Of a DNA stretch of 64,000 nt, positions 1 through 8,896 are shown one piece after another. Position 1 is the stretch's first letter. Every line of letters starts with the position of its first letter. Where the stretch lies: the NCBI GenBank assembly GCA_020723325.1, contig DYJD01000028.1, forward strand, positions 1 to 64,000. The letters run 5' to 3'. Source of the stretch: Desulfosudis oleivorans. GTDB lineage: Bacteria; Desulfobacterota; Desulfobacteria; Desulfobacterales; SURF-7. The notes under the pieces were generated by a model, which saw only the letters and a list, made by a program, of their open reading frames with translations, ran no database searches and was not told where the DNA came from. The position numbers and the translations under genes were made by a program.

Positions 1-265
1 ATCATGGCACGGATTTTTGAGCCTGTGAAGATGGGGTTATTTGAGCGCTTACACTTTACCGGCTCCTTCGATCTGCAGGTACTATGGTTACTACAGCAAC
101 AAATCGCGGGGCATTCGCCAAAAGGCCGGAAAGGACAATGATATCCCGGCTGTCATGGATTCAGGGCTTTTGCAAAAGGTGTTTCGTAAAAACTGGACGC
201 GCCTTATTCAAAAGGGCAAGATAGCTTGCCATCGCAATCCATTAAAAACGATGCACATTGTATGA
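1..265 (+). pseudogene. IS91-family transposase remnant (C-terminal part)
   Basis: The reading frame from 41 contains RYYGYYSNKSRG followed later by W-RLIQK. This resembles the C-terminal part of IS91/ISCR Y2 transposases, where RYYGxYSN-RG precedes a W-LI-K segment and a Cys-rich end. Upstream the match appears to shift into frame 1 (ARIFEPV), with a stop in frame 2 at 26-28, and the Cys-rich end is degenerate, so this is a frameshifted remnant. It runs into a repeat (230-300) that recurs at 1477-1570. The assignment rests on remembered family motifs only. Confidence 0.5.
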
Positions 266-300
266 CGATTGCGTTGTCAATTTGTTAATCCCACCCGGTT
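230..300 (+). repeat. Diverged direct repeat, copy 1 (IS91-like end)
   Basis: CATCGCAA-CCA-TAAAAACGATGCACATTG is followed by TGACGATT-CG-TGTCAATTT and a CCACCC block. The same order of blocks occurs at 1477-1570, where about 25 extra bases separate the two blocks. It lies at the end of the transposase remnant, so it may be a terminal sequence of that element. Confidence 0.6.
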
Positions 301-533
301 TTCTATCCCTCGACAGGGGGGCTGCTGTGCATTTTTTTCACACATGAGCAATTTCTGGTATTCGACAGCGATATTGCTCCAGGTGACGAGCCCCCCTATT
401 TTATTGTATGTTCTATCTTAACATGTTGTTACAATTTTATTCACTTGTCTTGCATATAATTTGCTATGGTTTTCTACATTTATCAAAACATACATTTGGT
501 TTGAAACTGTTGTGATTGCTAAATGAGGATGAA

Positions 534-812
534 ATGACCGTAGAATCCTTTAAATCGGAAATTCGCAAGCTGGAAATGGGAAAAAACTACATCATAGCCG
601 TCGTCGAAGGCCCCGGTATCGGTCTGATCGGACTGAATTCCAGTTCAGAGTTCATTCCCTGTCAAATCATCGCCGAAGACAAGCACGATTATTACTTCAT
701 TGACTCAACCGGAAATAATGGTAGCTGTCCGAAACGTTCTTTCCAGATCGTTACTGCCCTCCACCAGGGGTTCGATAAAGTTGACAGTTTGCAGCAGAAC
801 AGGTGGTCATAA
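534..812 (+). CDS. Small hypothetical protein
   Basis: This reads as a soluble protein of 92 residues beginning MTVESFKSEIRKLEMGKNY; I do not recognise a family. A short charged helix is followed by beta-rich hydrophobic segments (YIIAVVEGPGIGLIGL) and a C-terminal region with one Cys. The ATG at 534 is chosen because GAGGA lies about 5 bases upstream; a TTG at 516 in the same frame is an alternative. It is enclosed between two copies of the IS91-like repeat together with the next gene, so it may be carried cargo. No function can be assigned. Confidence 0.5.
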   Translation: MTVESFKSEIRKLEMGKNYIIAVVEGPGIGLIGLNSSSEFIPCQIIAEDKHDYYFIDSTGNNGSCPKRSFQIVTALHQGFDKVDSLQQNRWS

Positions 813-815
813 ATA

Positions 816-858
816 GGTTCCGTACATCGGAAAGGCCCCTCATGATGTATGGAACCAT
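816..858 (+). repeat. Inverted repeat GGTTCCGTACATC / GATGTATGGAACC
   Basis: Two 13-base arms (12 of 13 paired) with a loop of about 15 bases lie between the two small genes. The left-arm sequence GGTTCCGTACAT recurs at about 1379 just after the next gene, so that gene is bracketed by direct copies of it. Confidence 0.6.
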
Positions 859-895
859 TCTGTGGCCTTTAATCTTATTAGCAGAGGGCTTTATT

Positions 896-1375
896 ATGTT
901 ACTTTGTAAGCAGTGCAATGGAAAAAATGAGGACAATTTTGATGCATGCTGGAATTGCGGAACACCAATAAATGGAATTTTTTCAAAAGATACTGATGAA
1001 TTTAAAAGAATAGAAAGAGAACTATATGTAAGCAATGAGAAAGTTAATACGAATGGTATAAAATTTGTGGCAAGCGGTCAAAAATTTATTATTTATTCAA
1101 TTTTGGGAAATTTTCTGGGCATGGTCCTTATGGTTGCATCTTATCCAGCTTTAGGCTTGCTATGTTTGTCTGTATGCTGTCTGCTTTCATTAGTTGGCAT
1201 GTTTCAAATGGCATCTGGCTTAGGCTATTCGGAAGTAATAAAAATCCTCTTAGTGATTCTCATGTTTGCTCCAGGTATTGGTCTATGCATATCACTGATC
1301 CTGAATTCGCGAGCAACAAAAGCTCTAATTTCCGCTGGCTATAAAATTGGTTTGTTGGGTGCTTCTGCCCCGTGA
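896..1375 (+). CDS. Zinc-ribbon membrane protein
   Basis: The 159-residue product begins with an N-terminal zinc ribbon: Cys4 and Cys7 (CKQC) and Cys18 and Cys21 (CWNC). Three hydrophobic segments follow (roughly residues 60-85, 87-110 and 118-140), suggesting an integral membrane protein with a cytosolic zinc finger, a common architecture of uncharacterised bacterial proteins. The start at 896 is preferred over an upstream in-frame ATG at 803, because the upstream residues are encoded by the inverted repeat at 816-858 and an AGAGGG motif precedes 896. The gene is visibly more AT-rich than its neighbours, which fits acquisition by transfer. Function unknown. Confidence 0.6.
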   Translation: MLLCKQCNGKNEDNFDACWNCGTPINGIFSKDTDEFKRIERELYVSNEKVNTNGIKFVASGQKFIIYSILGNFLGMVLMVASYPALGLLCLSVCCLLSLVGMFQMASGLGYSEVIKILLVILMFAPGIGLCISLILNSRATKALISAGYKIGLLGASAP

Positions 1376-1476
1376 TCTGGTTCCGTACATGGCCTAAAAG
1401 GTAGCTACCGGCAAGTCGGGTTTGTCTATAACTTTATAAAGCACCCCAAAAGTCCAGAATACTTGATGTTCTGGCC

Positions 1477-1570
1477 CATCGCAACCCACTAAAAACGATG
1501 CACATTGCTCCTGCTATTCTGCACTTTACCAGCCTGACGATTCCGCTGTCAATTTATTTAACCTACCCGC
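1477..1570 (+). repeat. Diverged direct repeat, copy 2 (IS91-like end)
   Basis: This is the second copy of the sequence at 230-300, with about 25 additional bases between its two conserved blocks. The two copies flank about 1.2 kb carrying two small genes. Confidence 0.6.
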
Positions 1571-1705
1571 TTTCAACATTAAAATCGATAGTCTTCAAAG
1601 CATGAAAATTTACAATATTGCCGGTTAATAGCTGTGTGTTGTGATTTCGGCTTTTGTAAACTAGCTTTTTATAACTTAGTTCAACAAGTTACATTATCAA
1701 TATCC

Positions 1706-1734
1706 TTGACACACAAACGCCGTTTGCATATAGT
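1706..1734 (+). promoter_or_regulatory. Sigma-70-type promoter for the MBL-fold gene
   Basis: TTGACA (1706-1711) is followed by a 17-base spacer and TATAGT (1729-1734). It predicts transcription starting near 1741 and a leader of about 100 bases before the start codon at 1845. AAGGTGAC precedes that codon as a ribosome binding site. Confidence 0.7.
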
Positions 1735-1844
1735 CCGATATAAAAAAAGGCAACGTCTTATCCCTTCCCTCATACCTATTAGCATGTTGAGAAGGCTTCT
1801 AACAAAAACGGACCATGGTATGGATCTAAAAAGGTGACAACATC

Positions 1845-2834
1845 ATGAAGAAGGCTGGACAGTATTTCCGTTGTATATTCTTCTTCGTTTTCAGCTACAC
1901 CGTGATGCTTCCAGCCTGCGCCAATCAGGCGGGAGTGGAAAAAGCGGAGCGGTTGTGGAAGGAATACCGTCCGTTGAAAATTCGCGATTTCGGCAGCACG
2001 CAAACACTTTCCATCCTGCCCCTGATCGATTATCACACGATGGATGAAAATCTAGTCGGTGAACCGGGGGTTTCCTACCTGATTCAGACCGATCACCACA
2101 CCATATTGTTTGATGTCGGCTTCAATCAGAAGGGAACCGAGCCATCCCCGCTGGAGTGCAACATGAAACGATTGGGGGTCGCGCTTCAGGACATCGACAC
2201 CATCGTCATATCCCACAATCATCCAGATCATGTCGGTGGATTTGAGAATATGGAGAAGAAGACCTTTTCCCTGGGCAAGACCCAGGCCGATTTTACCGGC
2301 AAGCGCGTCTTCACACCCACTCCCATGACCTATCCGGGACTGGAACCGGCCTGCATCACCGAAGCAACGGTCCTCGGGCCGGGTATCGCCACCATCGGAA
2401 CCATACCGCGGCAGTTGTTTCTGCTCGGCTGGACCGACGAACAGGCCCTGGTCGTAAATGTAGCAAATAAGGGGGTCGTGATCATCGTCGGGTGCGGGCA
2501 TCAAACCGTTCCAAAATTCTTGAAGCGTGTCGATGATATTTTTACGGAACCGGTATACGGGATAATCGGCGGCCTGCATTATCCCGTCCCGGACGGCAGA
2601 ATTCGAAAATTCGGTTTAGATGTTCAGCCCATGGTTTCAACCGAGTCTCCTTTCCGTGGCATTACAATGGAAGACGTGCAGGACAATATCGAACAGATCA
2701 AAGCCGTCAAGCCCGCCATTGTCGCTCTCAGTCCCCATGACAGCAGCGATGAAGCTCTGGAATCGTTCCGGCAGGCCTTTGGGCCGGCATATCGTGAACT
2801 GCGGGTCGGAGACCGGATCATCATCGGACTCTAA
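1845..2834 (+). CDS. Exported MBL-fold metallohydrolase
   Basis: The 329-residue product has an N-terminal hydrophobic signal ending in LPAC, a plausible lipobox, so it is probably an envelope lipoprotein or secreted. The metallo-beta-lactamase signature SHNHPDHVGG (HxHxDH), preceded by FDVGFNQ, supplies the metal ligands. Later GCGH and GGLH motifs provide further histidines. The layout (DVG, HNHPDH, GCGH, GGLH) resembles the subgroup annotated as dihydropteridine/ribofuranosylaminobenzene phosphate synthase-like MBL proteins. The true substrate is unknown and export argues against that cytosolic reaction. The gene stands alone behind its own promoter. Confidence 0.8.
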   Translation: MKKAGQYFRCIFFFVFSYTVMLPACANQAGVEKAERLWKEYRPLKIRDFGSTQTLSILPLIDYHTMDENLVGEPGVSYLIQTDHHTILFDVGFNQKGTEPSPLECNMKRLGVALQDIDTIVISHNHPDHVGGFENMEKKTFSLGKTQADFTGKRVFTPTPMTYPGLEPACITEATVLGPGIATIGTIPRQLFLLGWTDEQALVVNVANKGVVIIVGCGHQTVPKFLKRVDDIFTEPVYGIIGGLHYPVPDGRIRKFGLDVQPMVSTESPFRGITMEDVQDNIEQIKAVKPAIVALSPHDSSDEALESFRQAFGPAYRELRVGDRIIIGL

Positions 2835-3393
2835 GCAATTTGTTTGTCCGCAATATAACTGGCTAAAGGAATTGTTTCAGCGTCCAGCAAGATAGAGCGG
2901 GTCGGGGAAAACTAGACAGGTGCATAAGTCTGGAAGCTGAAAATTCGCTAAAATGCCGGTCAAATAGACGTTAGGCTCGCTATTAACTCGAAATCAGGTA
3001 TCCTGGCTTTGCTCCCTCAGCACTATGAAGTGGTGTGCAACAATCGGTTGCTGAGCTTGAAGATGAACTTGCGGCAGGAATCAAAGATGATGCTATGTGA
3101 GATCGGTTGTATTTATAGGCAATAAGCTTATTTGCACTTATTGTGGGCCGGTGACTTATAATGTGGGTCGAAAATCGCGATGATTGCGGGTCCGGGGTGG
3201 TTATGTTCGCGGGCCGCTACACGTAGTCCAGTGCAATGGGACCGACATGGCCGGCCGACCGGTAACATCGGCAATCAGGGTATAAGGCCTCCGGCCTTGC
3301 ATGGTTTTGTGAGCCATCTCTTCCCGAATCTGCACCAATGCCGTCAAATTGATCATACTCTGAAAATCCAATCATATGGCGGCTCCATGGCTA
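2835..3393. other. Intergenic stretch without recognisable gene
   Basis: About 560 bases lie between the MBL-fold gene and the small basic protein. Open frames exist but none shows a ribosome binding site or a recognisable protein. No clear promoter, repeat or RNA was seen. Confidence 0.4.
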
Positions 3394-3711
3394 TTAATCG
3401 CGTTGATCTTTTTTTCTGCGGGCGCCAACCCGTCGTTCATAAATGTTGGCAGTATAAAGGGAACCAACATGAATTTTGTGTTGCCTTCGTTCTTTCCGTT
3501 TGCGGTTATCCAGCGGGGCAAGGTCGGAATCCTCGATATCGGAATTGGTATTTCGACGATCCGCCAACCGATTTTCGGAACCACCGGATAAATAATAAAC
3601 CAGTGTGCCCCAGCCCTTGCGTCTATCTTTTTTAGAGCGTTGTACGGGTTGATGCTCAGCCCTGGGAGAGGTATTATCTTTATTATAATCGGAATCTGAA
3701 GGGTGAATCAT
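3394..3711 (-). CDS. Small arginine-rich hypothetical protein
   Basis: This product of about 105 residues is hydrophilic and very basic, with repeated DRRK / DRR / ERR clusters (KKDRRKGW, NRLADRR, RKRKERRQ, ERRVGARRKKDQRD) around a short LVYYLSGG segment. The ATG at 3711 is selected because a full AAGGAGGT lies 5 bases upstream on this strand; the frame remains open further upstream but without such support. Similar Arg-cluster proteins occur as uncharacterised proteins in delta- and gammaproteobacteria. The charge suggests binding to nucleic acid or another polyanion, but no domain can be named. Confidence 0.6.
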   Translation of the reverse strand: MIHPSDSDYNKDNTSPRAEHQPVQRSKKDRRKGWGTLVYYLSGGSENRLADRRNTNSDIEDSDLAPLDNRKRKERRQHKIHVGSLYTANIYERRVGARRKKDQRD

Positions 3712-3874
3712 CGACCACCTCCTTAAATATAATAAGGGTTGATGTGTGAACAACTCGGGCCTGATCATCTTTTTAGGCCAATAGACGTGAATACAATATC
3801 CATATGCAGTCCATCCGGCCATGTCAAGTGGACCTTTTTATTTAAAGCGGATTGTTACTACCCAGGTAAATAGA

Positions 3875-3951
3875 CCGAAGGCTGAAGGCTGAAGGTTTTT
3901 GAATCGAAGCATACGATATAAGAGTATTTACCTTCAGTCTTCAGCCTTCAG
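3875..3951. repeat. Inverted repeat of CTTCAGCC units
   Basis: The left arm at 3875-3895 is made of GAAGGCT units and the right arm at 3931-3951 is its reverse complement in 19 of 21 positions, with a loop of about 35 bases. It lies just downstream of the kup stop codon, so it could act as a transcript end or be a dispersed simple repeat. Confidence 0.6.
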
Positions 3952-3979
3952 ACTTAAAACCTGAGCAGTTACAGGGGAA

Positions 3980-5878
3980 TTACAGCCTTATATGCGTTCC
4001 AATCTCCACCACCCGGTTGGGGGGCAGACCGAAAAAAGTCATGGGGGTCTGGGCCATGCGGGCCATGAGGGCGAAAAGGTCTTTGCGCCACTGGTGCATT
4101 TTGGAAGTACCGGTGGTCAGCATGGTTTCCCGGCTTAAATAATAGACAGCGGCTTGGACATCCACTGCCAGGCCTTGCTTTCTGGCCATGGCAAAAACCT
4201 TGGGCACCAGCGGTGTCTCCATGAAACCGAATTGAGCAATGATGCGGTGGAATCCCTGACCCAAGTCTTGAATGGTCAATTTTTGGTTGTCAGGCACATG
4301 GGGGGTATTGGCTGTGAGCATGCTCAGAAACAATACCCGTTCGTACAGTACTTTATTGAATTTATAATGGTGCATGAGGGCCACGGGAATGCCCTCCGGC
4401 GAAACCGAGAGAAAAACAGCCGTGCCGGGCACGCGCAAGGGTTTTTTATCAGCCACATCGGATAAAAATAATTCTTCCGGTACCCTTTGCTTCATGACGA
4501 TCCGTGAAATCTCGGACCGGCCGTCTTTCCAGGCGGTCATGACCACGGCCACGGCCGCGGCCACACCGATGGTGATCCAGCCGCCATCCAGCAGTTTGAA
4601 CAAATTGGCGCTGAAGTACATGCCGTCGAAAAGGAGAAAGCTTCCCACGAGTAAAGCAGCTTGCCACAAGGGCCGCTCCCAGGTGCGCCAGACCACGAAA
4701 AAGTAGATCAGGGAAGTGATGCTCATGGTGGCGGTAACGGCTAGACCATAGGCCCCGGCCAAGCGGCCGGAGCTTTGAAAAATCAGCACCAGAATAACAC
4801 AAGCCACGAGCAGAAAACGATTGACAAAGGGCATGTAGATCTGCCCCTTGGTTTCGCTGGAAGTATGCATGATCCGCAGGCGCGGCAGCAAGCCCAGTTG
4901 AATCGCCTGTTGGCTCAAGGAAAAAACTCCAGAAATCATGGCCTGGGATGCAATGATGGTGGCGATGGTGGCGATCACCAGCAAGGGATACAGCAAAACC
5001 CGAGGGGCAAGACCGTAAAAGGGATTCACGGCGGTTTCCGGTGAGCGCAGCAGCAAGGCGCCCTGGCCGAAGTAATTGCACAAAAGGCACGGCCAGACAA
5101 TGTATAGCCACGACAGGCGGATGGTGTTTTTATTAAAATGCCCAAGATCAGCGTAAAGAGCCTCGGCGCCGGTGATGCACAGCACCACCGAACCCAAGAC
5201 CACGATGCCATGCAAATGATTGACCATGAAAAAGCGCACTGCATAGATGGGATTAATGGCCCAGAGAACTTCCGGGCATTGTACGATGGAACTGATTCCC
5301 AGAACAGCGATGACAATGAACCACAGCAGCATGATGGGGCCGAAAATCGAGCCGATGCCTTCGGTCCCGCGGCGTTGAAACAGAAAAAGTCCCACGAGAA
5401 TCAGGCAGGTGAGGGGAATCACGAAATGTTTGGAAGCGGGTGTGGCCACCTCCAGGCCTTCCACTGCTGAAAGCACGGAAATGGCCGGGGTAATGATGCC
5501 GTCACCGTACAACAGGGCCGCGCCAAAGATGCCGATGAGCACGATCCGGACATGAAATTTACGCGGATATTCCTTATAACGGCGGGGCAGCAGGGCGATC
5601 AGTGCGAAAATGCCGCCTTCGCCGTTGTTGTCGGCCTTGATGATGATGGCGATATATTTAAAGGTAACCACCACGGCCAGGGACCAAAAAACCAGGGAAA
5701 GAACCCCCATGATATTGGTTGTGGTAATGTCGATGGCATGCAGGCCGTGGAAACATTCCCGGATGGCATACAGGGGGCTGGTGCCGATATCACCGTATAC
5801 AACCCCCAGTGCGCTGATGGTCATGGCCGCCAATCGGGATTGGGCGGAACGGGAATTCTCAAGCTTTGTTTCAGGCAT
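3980..5878 (-). CDS. kup: Kup-family potassium uptake transporter
   Basis: This inner-membrane protein imports K+ as a K+/H+ symporter. The 632-residue length is standard for Kup/TrkD. Family signatures are clear: ALGVVYGDIGTSPLYAIRE near residue 23 and NNGEGGIFAL near residue 85, followed by about twelve hydrophobic segments to about residue 450 and a cytosolic C-terminal domain. The gene stands alone; the next gene upstream is transcribed in the opposite direction from 6177. No riboswitch or clear operator was seen upstream. The assignment to the family is secure. Confidence 0.93.
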   Translation of the reverse strand: MPETKLENSRSAQSRLAAMTISALGVVYGDIGTSPLYAIRECFHGLHAIDITTTNIMGVLSLVFWSLAVVVTFKYIAIIIKADNNGEGGIFALIALLPRRYKEYPRKFHVRIVLIGIFGAALLYGDGIITPAISVLSAVEGLEVATPASKHFVIPLTCLILVGLFLFQRRGTEGIGSIFGPIMLLWFIVIAVLGISSIVQCPEVLWAINPIYAVRFFMVNHLHGIVVLGSVVLCITGAEALYADLGHFNKNTIRLSWLYIVWPCLLCNYFGQGALLLRSPETAVNPFYGLAPRVLLYPLLVIATIATIIASQAMISGVFSLSQQAIQLGLLPRLRIMHTSSETKGQIYMPFVNRFLLVACVILVLIFQSSGRLAGAYGLAVTATMSITSLIYFFVVWRTWERPLWQAALLVGSFLLFDGMYFSANLFKLLDGGWITIGVAAAVAVVMTAWKDGRSEISRIVMKQRVPEELFLSDVADKKPLRVPGTAVFLSVSPEGIPVALMHHYKFNKVLYERVLFLSMLTANTPHVPDNQKLTIQDLGQGFHRIIAQFGFMETPLVPKVFAMARKQGLAVDVQAAVYYLSRETMLTTGTSKMHQWRKDLFALMARMAQTPMTFFGLPPNRVVEIGTHIRL

Positions 5879-6101
5879 GTGCGCTTGTACCTTTTTTTGT
5901 GAATTTCAGCAAGATATTACCGGCAGCCGGATGCCGCCTTTGAATCTCAGCTCAAAAACCGTATTCCTATATTCGTAAAAACTTGTAAAATCAATAAAAA
6001 AAATAAGATATGAAAAAAAGCGTTTTCTTGAATTTTCATGCATTTTACTTGTTTACAAAACCCGGAGCTTGCAGTATAGTCGACCTTCTTTAAAATGACG
6101 A

Positions 6102-6117
6102 TGGTTTTGCACTTGCA
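6102..6117 (+). promoter_or_regulatory. Possible sigma-54 promoter
   Basis: TGG (6102-6104) and TTGCA (6113-6117) give the diagnostic GG-N10-GC spacing of -24/-12 promoters, 60 bases upstream of the ferredoxin start. The bases after TGG are TTT rather than CAC, so this is an imperfect match. A sigma-54 activator is encoded 3 kb downstream. Confidence 0.4.
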
Positions 6118-6176
6118 GAGGGCCGGCAGGCAAAATCAGAATCCGTTAACGTTCGACAATTCATGTGAGTGACATT

Positions 6177-6689
6177 ATGGGTAAATATTTGATCAATCTC
6201 GATCCAAAACGATGTATCAACTGCAAGGCATGTGAAGTTCAGTGTCAAATCCATCATCAACTTCCAGAGGAAATCAGACTGGGGCTTTTATTGAGCGAGA
6301 AAATGCCGCCCACCTCTGAAAAGCCGCGGGTCATCTCCGCCTTCATGGCTTGTTTCCATTGCGAGCATCCGTGGTGTGTGTCGGTCTGTCCCACCCAGGC
6401 CATGGTCAGAAGGGCCGAGGACGGCCTGGTGTATGTGGACCAGGCCCTTTGCGTGGGCTGCAAGGCCTGCATCCTGGTTTGTCCCTGGCAGGTTCCCCGC
6501 TGGAACCAGACCACCGGTAAAGTCATGAAATGCGATTATTGCCGCGACCGGTTGGCCGATGGATTGAAACCCGCCTGTGTCACCGCCTGTACAACCCACG
6601 CCCTTTCTTTTGGCAGACCTGATCAAGATTCCCGCAAAATCCGTCAAGGATACGCCAAAGCGATTTGCGCTTCAAAGGAGTGGATCTAA
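6177..6689 (+). CDS. 4Fe-4S ferredoxin, electron-transfer subunit
   Basis: The 170-residue iron-sulfur subunit is of the DmsB/PsrB/HycB type, carrying electrons to or from a molybdopterin enzyme. Cysteine groups are CINCKACEVQC, CFHCEHPWCVSVC, CVGCKACILVC and CDYCRDRL-CVTAC, compatible with four [4Fe-4S] clusters. There is no signal or membrane segment, so it is cytosolic. ATG 6177 is chosen as the start; a GTG at 6165 in the same frame is possible. It precedes the molybdopterin oxidoreductase by 73 bases and is probably its partner. Confidence 0.85.
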   Translation: MGKYLINLDPKRCINCKACEVQCQIHHQLPEEIRLGLLLSEKMPPTSEKPRVISAFMACFHCEHPWCVSVCPTQAMVRRAEDGLVYVDQALCVGCKACILVCPWQVPRWNQTTGKVMKCDYCRDRLADGLKPACVTACTTHALSFGRPDQDSRKIRQGYAKAICASKEWI

Positions 6690-6762
6690 ACTTTCGGCGG
6701 TTATGGTTCCTGAAAATATCGAATATCGAAATTTGTCCCATTAGCAGGGGAGAAAGAAAGCC

Positions 6763-8853
6763 ATGAGCAAGACATTGAATTACAGCGTATGCGGCATTTG
6801 TCCGGCCCATTGTCCGGTGCAAGTTGAAATGGAAAACGGTGAGTGCGTGTTTGTTCAGGGAAACATGCAGTTCGCCGGTGTTAAAGGGGCTTTGTGCACC
6901 CGTGGCGCTGCGGCCCTGTCCTTTCTGCGGGATGAAGAACGCCCGCGTTTTCCCATGATCCGTAAAGGCGCCCGGGGAGAAGGCAAATGGCGCAAGGCCA
7001 CTTGGAAAGAAGCCTTGGATCATGTGGCCGAGAAGCTCACCGCTATCCGCAATCAATTCGGCGGCCGCAGCCTGCTTTGGTCCGACCATGAGGAATGCGG
7101 CAGCGACCTGCACCAGGCCTTTGTAAATGGCCTGGGATCACCCAATTACTGCACTTCCGATTCCGTTTGTACCAGCAATGTGGAACATGCCGCCCGATCC
7201 TTGTTCGGTTTCGGCCGGGAAGCCCTTGTCCTGGATTTGAAAAATGCCAAGCAGGTGGTGCTTCAGACCCGCAACATCATGGAATCCGTGGATGTCAAGG
7301 AAGTCAATGCCCTTTTGGACGGCCTGGAAGCCGGCGGCCGCATGACGGTCATCGACAGCCGGGCCAATGTGGCCGCCGGCAAGGCCGACCGTTTCCTGTT
7401 GATCCGGCCGGGCACGGATCATGCCCTTAATCTGGCGGTCATCCATGTGCTTTTGGAAAAGAAATTATATCCGGAAGCTTATGTCCAAGCCCATATCAAA
7501 GATCTGGACCGGCTTACAGCCTATGTTCAGCCCTATACGCCGGCCTTTGCCCAGGCGGAAACCGGCATCAAGGCCGAGGACATCATCGCCCTGGCCCAGG
7601 ATCTTGCCGAAGCGGCACCGGCCGTCATCTGGCATCCCGGCCGCATGACCGCGCGCTACAAGGATTCCTTTCAGGTGAGCCGCAGCGCATATATCATCAA
7701 TGTCTTGCTAGGAGCCGTGGGCGCCCGGGGCGGTTTGCCCTTGGCTGTCATGCCGGAAGATATCGGCCGCACTGGTTTGAAAAAATTTACGGAACTTGCC
7801 CCCTTCGGCGGGGAAAAACGGGCGGACGGCGTGGGCTGGCGCTATCCCCAAATGGATCCTTCCACCGGTCTGTTGCATCTGGCGTTCAAGGCCATGGAAA
7901 CCGGTGAGCCTTATCCCATCAAGGCTTATATTGCCTGTGCCGATGATCCCCTGGCCACCTATCCGGACCCCTTTGCCTTGAAAAAGGCCTTGGATAAGCT
8001 GGATCTGCTGGTCAGTATGCCCTATACCTGGTCCAACACAGCCCAATATGCCGACGTGATTCTGCCGCTTTCACCCTATCTGGAGGCAAATGCCCCCCTG
8101 CTGCAGGTCAATGGACTGAAACCGAGCTTCTTCAGAACCAAACAATGTGCCAAACCCCGTTATGAGACCATGGCAGCCTGGGAAATCGTCACCGGCCTTG
8201 CCAAACGCCTGGGACTTATCTCTCTATCCCTTGACAGCATTGATAAGATCTGGAGTTATCAGTTGCAGGGAACCGGCGTGGCCATCGAGTCCTTTGAGGA
8301 AAAGGGTTTTGTGGAACTTTCGTCCAAAGTGGTTTACCGGGATCTTGGGCAAGGGGTTTTTCAAACTCCTTCAGGCAAGATCGAACTAGTCAATGAAAAA
8401 TGGGAAGGCCAAGGCCTGCATAGCCTGGCCACCTATGCCAAAAAAGACAAGCCGGCAGCGGATTCCTTCCGTCTCACGGTGGGAAGCTGTGCCGTGCAGG
8501 CGCCGGTATATACCCGCAACAATACCTTGCTCAACCGCCAGATGAAAGAGAATGTCCTGTGGTTGAACCGCGCTGCGGCTGAAAAAATGGGCATCAAGGC
8601 GGATGATGTGGTCACCCTTCTGAACAGTCGCAATGAACCCATGGGCCGCACCAAGGTTTTTCTCACCGAACTGATCCATCCGGAAGCGATCTACCTGGTC
8701 CATGGTTTGGGCCAGCCGCTCCAGCTTGAAAAAAGACCGGCGGAAATCGGCCTGGCCGACAACACCCTCATGCCCGGCGGCCTGGAAATCTGGGACCCGG
8801 CCGGCGGCGGAGTGGCCCTGCAAGAACATTTCATCAAAATTCAACGATCCTAA
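6763..8853 (+). CDS. Molybdopterin (Mo/W) oxidoreductase, catalytic subunit
   Basis: This 696-residue member of the DMSO-reductase superfamily carries an N-terminal [4Fe-4S] site formed by Cys10, Cys13, Cys17 and Cys45, then the molybdopterin domains and a C-terminal cofactor-dinucleotide-binding domain. Cys136 (in SDSVCTSN) sits where a Cys metal ligand occurs in related enzymes such as polysulfide reductases and acetylene hydratase. No Tat signal is present, so it acts in the cytosol. GGGGAGA precedes the start. Partner: the ferredoxin upstream; no membrane anchor is encoded. Substrate unknown. The adjacent reductase regulon suggests supply of low-potential electrons or oxidation of a related intermediate, which is inference. 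Confidence 0.85.
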   Translation: MSKTLNYSVCGICPAHCPVQVEMENGECVFVQGNMQFAGVKGALCTRGAAALSFLRDEERPRFPMIRKGARGEGKWRKATWKEALDHVAEKLTAIRNQFGGRSLLWSDHEECGSDLHQAFVNGLGSPNYCTSDSVCTSNVEHAARSLFGFGREALVLDLKNAKQVVLQTRNIMESVDVKEVNALLDGLEAGGRMTVIDSRANVAAGKADRFLLIRPGTDHALNLAVIHVLLEKKLYPEAYVQAHIKDLDRLTAYVQPYTPAFAQAETGIKAEDIIALAQDLAEAAPAVIWHPGRMTARYKDSFQVSRSAYIINVLLGAVGARGGLPLAVMPEDIGRTGLKKFTELAPFGGEKRADGVGWRYPQMDPSTGLLHLAFKAMETGEPYPIKAYIACADDPLATYPDPFALKKALDKLDLLVSMPYTWSNTAQYADVILPLSPYLEANAPLLQVNGLKPSFFRTKQCAKPRYETMAAWEIVTGLAKRLGLISLSLDSIDKIWSYQLQGTGVAIESFEEKGFVELSSKVVYRDLGQGVFQTPSGKIELVNEKWEGQGLHSLATYAKKDKPAADSFRLTVGSCAVQAPVYTRNNTLLNRQMKENVLWLNRAAAEKMGIKADDVVTLLNSRNEPMGRTKVFLTELIHPEAIYLVHGLGQPLQLEKRPAEIGLADNTLMPGGLEIWDPAGGGVALQEHFIKIQRS

Positions 8854-8864
8854 TCCGGTTGATG

Positions 8865-8896
8865 GTGTGGGGTGCGGAATATCATGCACCCCACAC
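8865..8896 (+). terminator. Strong hairpin after the oxidoreductase gene
   Basis: GTGTGGGGTGC and GCACCCCACAC form a perfect 11-bp stem with a 10-base loop, 12 bases after the stop codon. No T-run follows, so it may stabilise the mRNA end or act with Rho rather than be a classical intrinsic terminator. The rest of 8897-9144 holds nothing I can identify. Confidence 0.55.

Noticed and set aside
1634-1837. Open frame of 67 codons before the MBL-fold gene
   Set aside because: It covers a clear promoter (1706-1734), lacks a ribosome site and has no recognisable sequence.
3180-3635. Plus-strand open frames opposite the small basic protein
   Set aside because: The minus-strand gene has a perfect ribosome site and coherent composition; these frames have neither.
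4449-5111. Minus-strand frame of 220 codons inside kup
   Set aside because: It overlaps the well-supported kup frame and has no protein features.
6763-8853. Acetylene hydratase identity for the molybdopterin protein
   Set aside because: The N-terminal cluster and a Cys near 136 align in position, but the Asp after the second cluster Cys that is essential there is not present (CGICPAHC).
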